NCBI GenBank assembly: GCA_014706295.1
Contig: JACSVZ010000007.1
Coordinates: forward strand, 50,234,975-50,298,974
Direction of reading: 5' to 3'
Length of the DNA stretch: 64,000 bases
Source of the DNA: Lycocorax pyrrhopterus obiensis
Taxonomy: Eukaryota > Chordata > Aves > Passeriformes > Paradisaeidae
The notes beneath the pieces were generated by a model. That model worked only from the letters and a program-made list of their open reading frames with translations. It made no database searches and was not told where the DNA came from. The position numbers and the translations under genes were made by a program. Below, piece by piece: positions 62,301 to 64,000 of the stretch. Position 1 is the first letter of the stretch; every line of letters starts with the position of its first letter.

Positions 62301-64000
62301 TTTCCTTCATATCTCTTTCCCTTGAAAGAACAAGATGGCCAGCAGATGTAAAGGCTACCCCCTGGAAGAAGCTTTCTTACATGTGCCTTTTAATGCTTGA
62401 TTTCTGAGCTGTGAAGAATAGCGCATCAGTGTTGCTTAAGTCAAGCATTTACATTTATACTTTAATGCAAAGCAAAATCATTAAGGTCACAGACTTCCTG
62501 CTTTGACATGAGAAGTAACCTTTCCTTAAGTAACCATCCAGCACTTTGTGTAAAAATGTTTGATGTTTCACTGGGAGATGTTGTTAATAGCAACTGAAGC
62601 AGTTATCTTAGTGACATCATGCCTCTTAATCAGCAAAAGCTCACAGTAACCTTTTTAGAAATCAGAATAAATCAATATCCCTATAATTCACTCCGCTACT
62701 GTCAAACTTTTCATGTGCAAAATATCTTGTCTGCATTTCTGTAAAGGAAAGAAACATGTCATCATCTAAATTGCAGGCTTAGATGAAGGCCTAAGATGAA
62801 AATAATATGGATCAGATTATATTTTAAGGCTCTCAACTCATATTGGTTCATCTTGTTCTGTCTGTGGATGCCCAAGAACAGTTGGCAGATGCCAATGCTG
62901 CATTTTCTTGCTTTTCTGCTGTCGTAACTAGAGATCAGCAGGGGTCAGCTGTGCACTTTTCAGCCCCAGAATGCCAAGCAGCCTTTGACCAAAGCCACTG
63001 TGTTTTCTGAAAAGAAGAATGAGCATGCCCTTGTATTTTAGCCTCTTGGTGAAAAATGCTCAAAATCAGCCTTTGGCTTTACTGTTGTTCCTCCAGCAGG
63101 AGAACAGCTTGCTGTATTTTTGAGTTTGTTCAGTGTTGTGAAGCCATTGGTTCATAAGGATTAGTGAAACAAGCTCTAGATGAGAACAATTAAAAATTAA
63201 CATCAGAATATCACTAGTCCATTGAGGATTAAGACAGTTTTGGAATTGGAAGTGAGATGAACCGTACTAATGCTTTAAAGACTCATTAGCTGATCTCGTG
63301 CTGGACACTGAAAATGTGCAAAAAGCCCTGAAGAGCTTACAATCAAAGCGGACAAGATAAGGCAAGAAAGAAGTTTAAATATGAATAAAAGGGGAAAAGA
63401 TTAAAGTCCACAGAGAAAATTAGTTCCACTTTTCCTTTTTTTTCCTCCTTCACTGTGCAAATAATCAGATTTGTAACACAGATCTTGTTGTGACACAAAT
63501 CCTGACTGGCTGGTTTTGCTGATGTTCCTCTGCATGTGAACAGATTCTGGCTCAAAGCCCATCTCATTTGGAGCCTTCACAGGCCACAATCAATTGGCAG
63601 CCAGGTCTTGGTTCCAAGTAATAGATAAGGGTTTTCTCGACATAATATGGACTATACTTTTCATTGAAAGGTAATGGTTCATTCTAAAGGCCAGAGTGAC
63701 CCAATGATATTTCCTCAGTAATGAGTTGTGCACTCTAATGCTTTTTAGAAATTTTATTTCTTCCTTTTCTCCATCAGATCAACAAGAATTGGATGAATTG
63801 TTAATAGTCTTTTTCTTTTCTTGTGGTACCACTGTAAGGAGCTTGAAATAGAAAGGATGAGTATTGGTGAGATTTACAGAGCATGTAAGTATATGGACAA
63901 GGAGTACTTGTGGTCTCAAAACATCAGTTTTTCTACATTCCTCAAAGAGCAAGCACCTTCCCTTGGGGAAACAGATGGTGCCTGCACAGCAGAATTACAG

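Larger units (their letters stand above)
45324..64000 (+). other. C14orf132: Inferred 5' part of C14orf132 intron 1
   Basis: Starts at the donor after codon nine and contains no recognisable next exon of C14orf132. It is therefore read as intron, at least 18.7 kb long and open at the window end. Contents: the downstream half of the CpG island, a 28-base tandem duplication, an antisense CR1 and small homopolymers (T runs at 54059–54074, 59342–59357 and 60757–60776; an ATTC-type tetramer run at 58874–58905). Slightly GC-richer patches lie at 53340–53660, 56460–56650 and 59510–59800, without a recognisable gene. Everything else is unique AT-rich sequence. An unrecognised nested gene or alternative exon cannot be excluded. 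Confidence 0.65.

Noticed and set aside
45324..64000. Second exon of C14orf132
   Set aside because: I looked for the segment encoding the rest of the protein, with its C-terminal membrane span. No open frame of suitable content appears before the window ends.

Overview
This is nuclear DNA from a bird, most likely a passerine or close relative. Three things support that. CR1 LINE fragments of several ages are scattered on both strands. There are LTRs of the type I associate with avian ERV-L elements. A nuclear copy of mitochondrial DNA carries the order cytb – tRNA-Thr – tRNA-Pro – ND6 – tRNA-Glu, which is the avian order and not the mammalian one. No prokaryotic or organellar gene organisation is present.

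Only one protein-coding locus can be supported. A CpG island at about 44.56–45.70 kb contains a start codon in a strong Kozak context. Nine codons (MDLSFMAAQ) follow, then a consensus splice donor. I recognise this N-terminus as that of C14orf132, a small single-pass membrane protein of vertebrates. The exon for the rest of the protein, including the membrane segment, is not visible, so the window from 45,324 to its end is read as 5' intron 1. The 44 kb upstream look intergenic.

Region by region: 1–16.3 kb is AT-rich non-coding DNA with two possible solo LTRs (about 7.4–7.9 and 10.0–10.5 kb). At 16.33–17.39 kb lies an uninterrupted purine tract of over 1 kb, made of hexamer units, then GAAGA, then GAGGA pentamers. 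At 18.66–20.04 kb there are ERV pol remnants: a protease fragment on the plus strand and an integrase fragment on the minus strand. At about 20.04–20.96 kb the mitochondrial copy directly abuts the integrase. From 22.8 to 32.5 kb there are ancient CR1 pieces and three LTR-like segments. At 40.40–40.60 kb is a GAAA/GGAA array. At 41.6–42.6 kb is a fairly intact CR1 3' end that still carries readable reverse-transcriptase sequence. The intron (45.3–64 kb) holds one antisense CR1, a perfect 28-bp tandem duplication and otherwise unique AT-rich sequence.

Limits: boundaries of transposon fragments are approximate because they come from reading motifs, without consensus alignment. Most long open frames in the window are artefacts of the simple repeats or of the GC-rich island.
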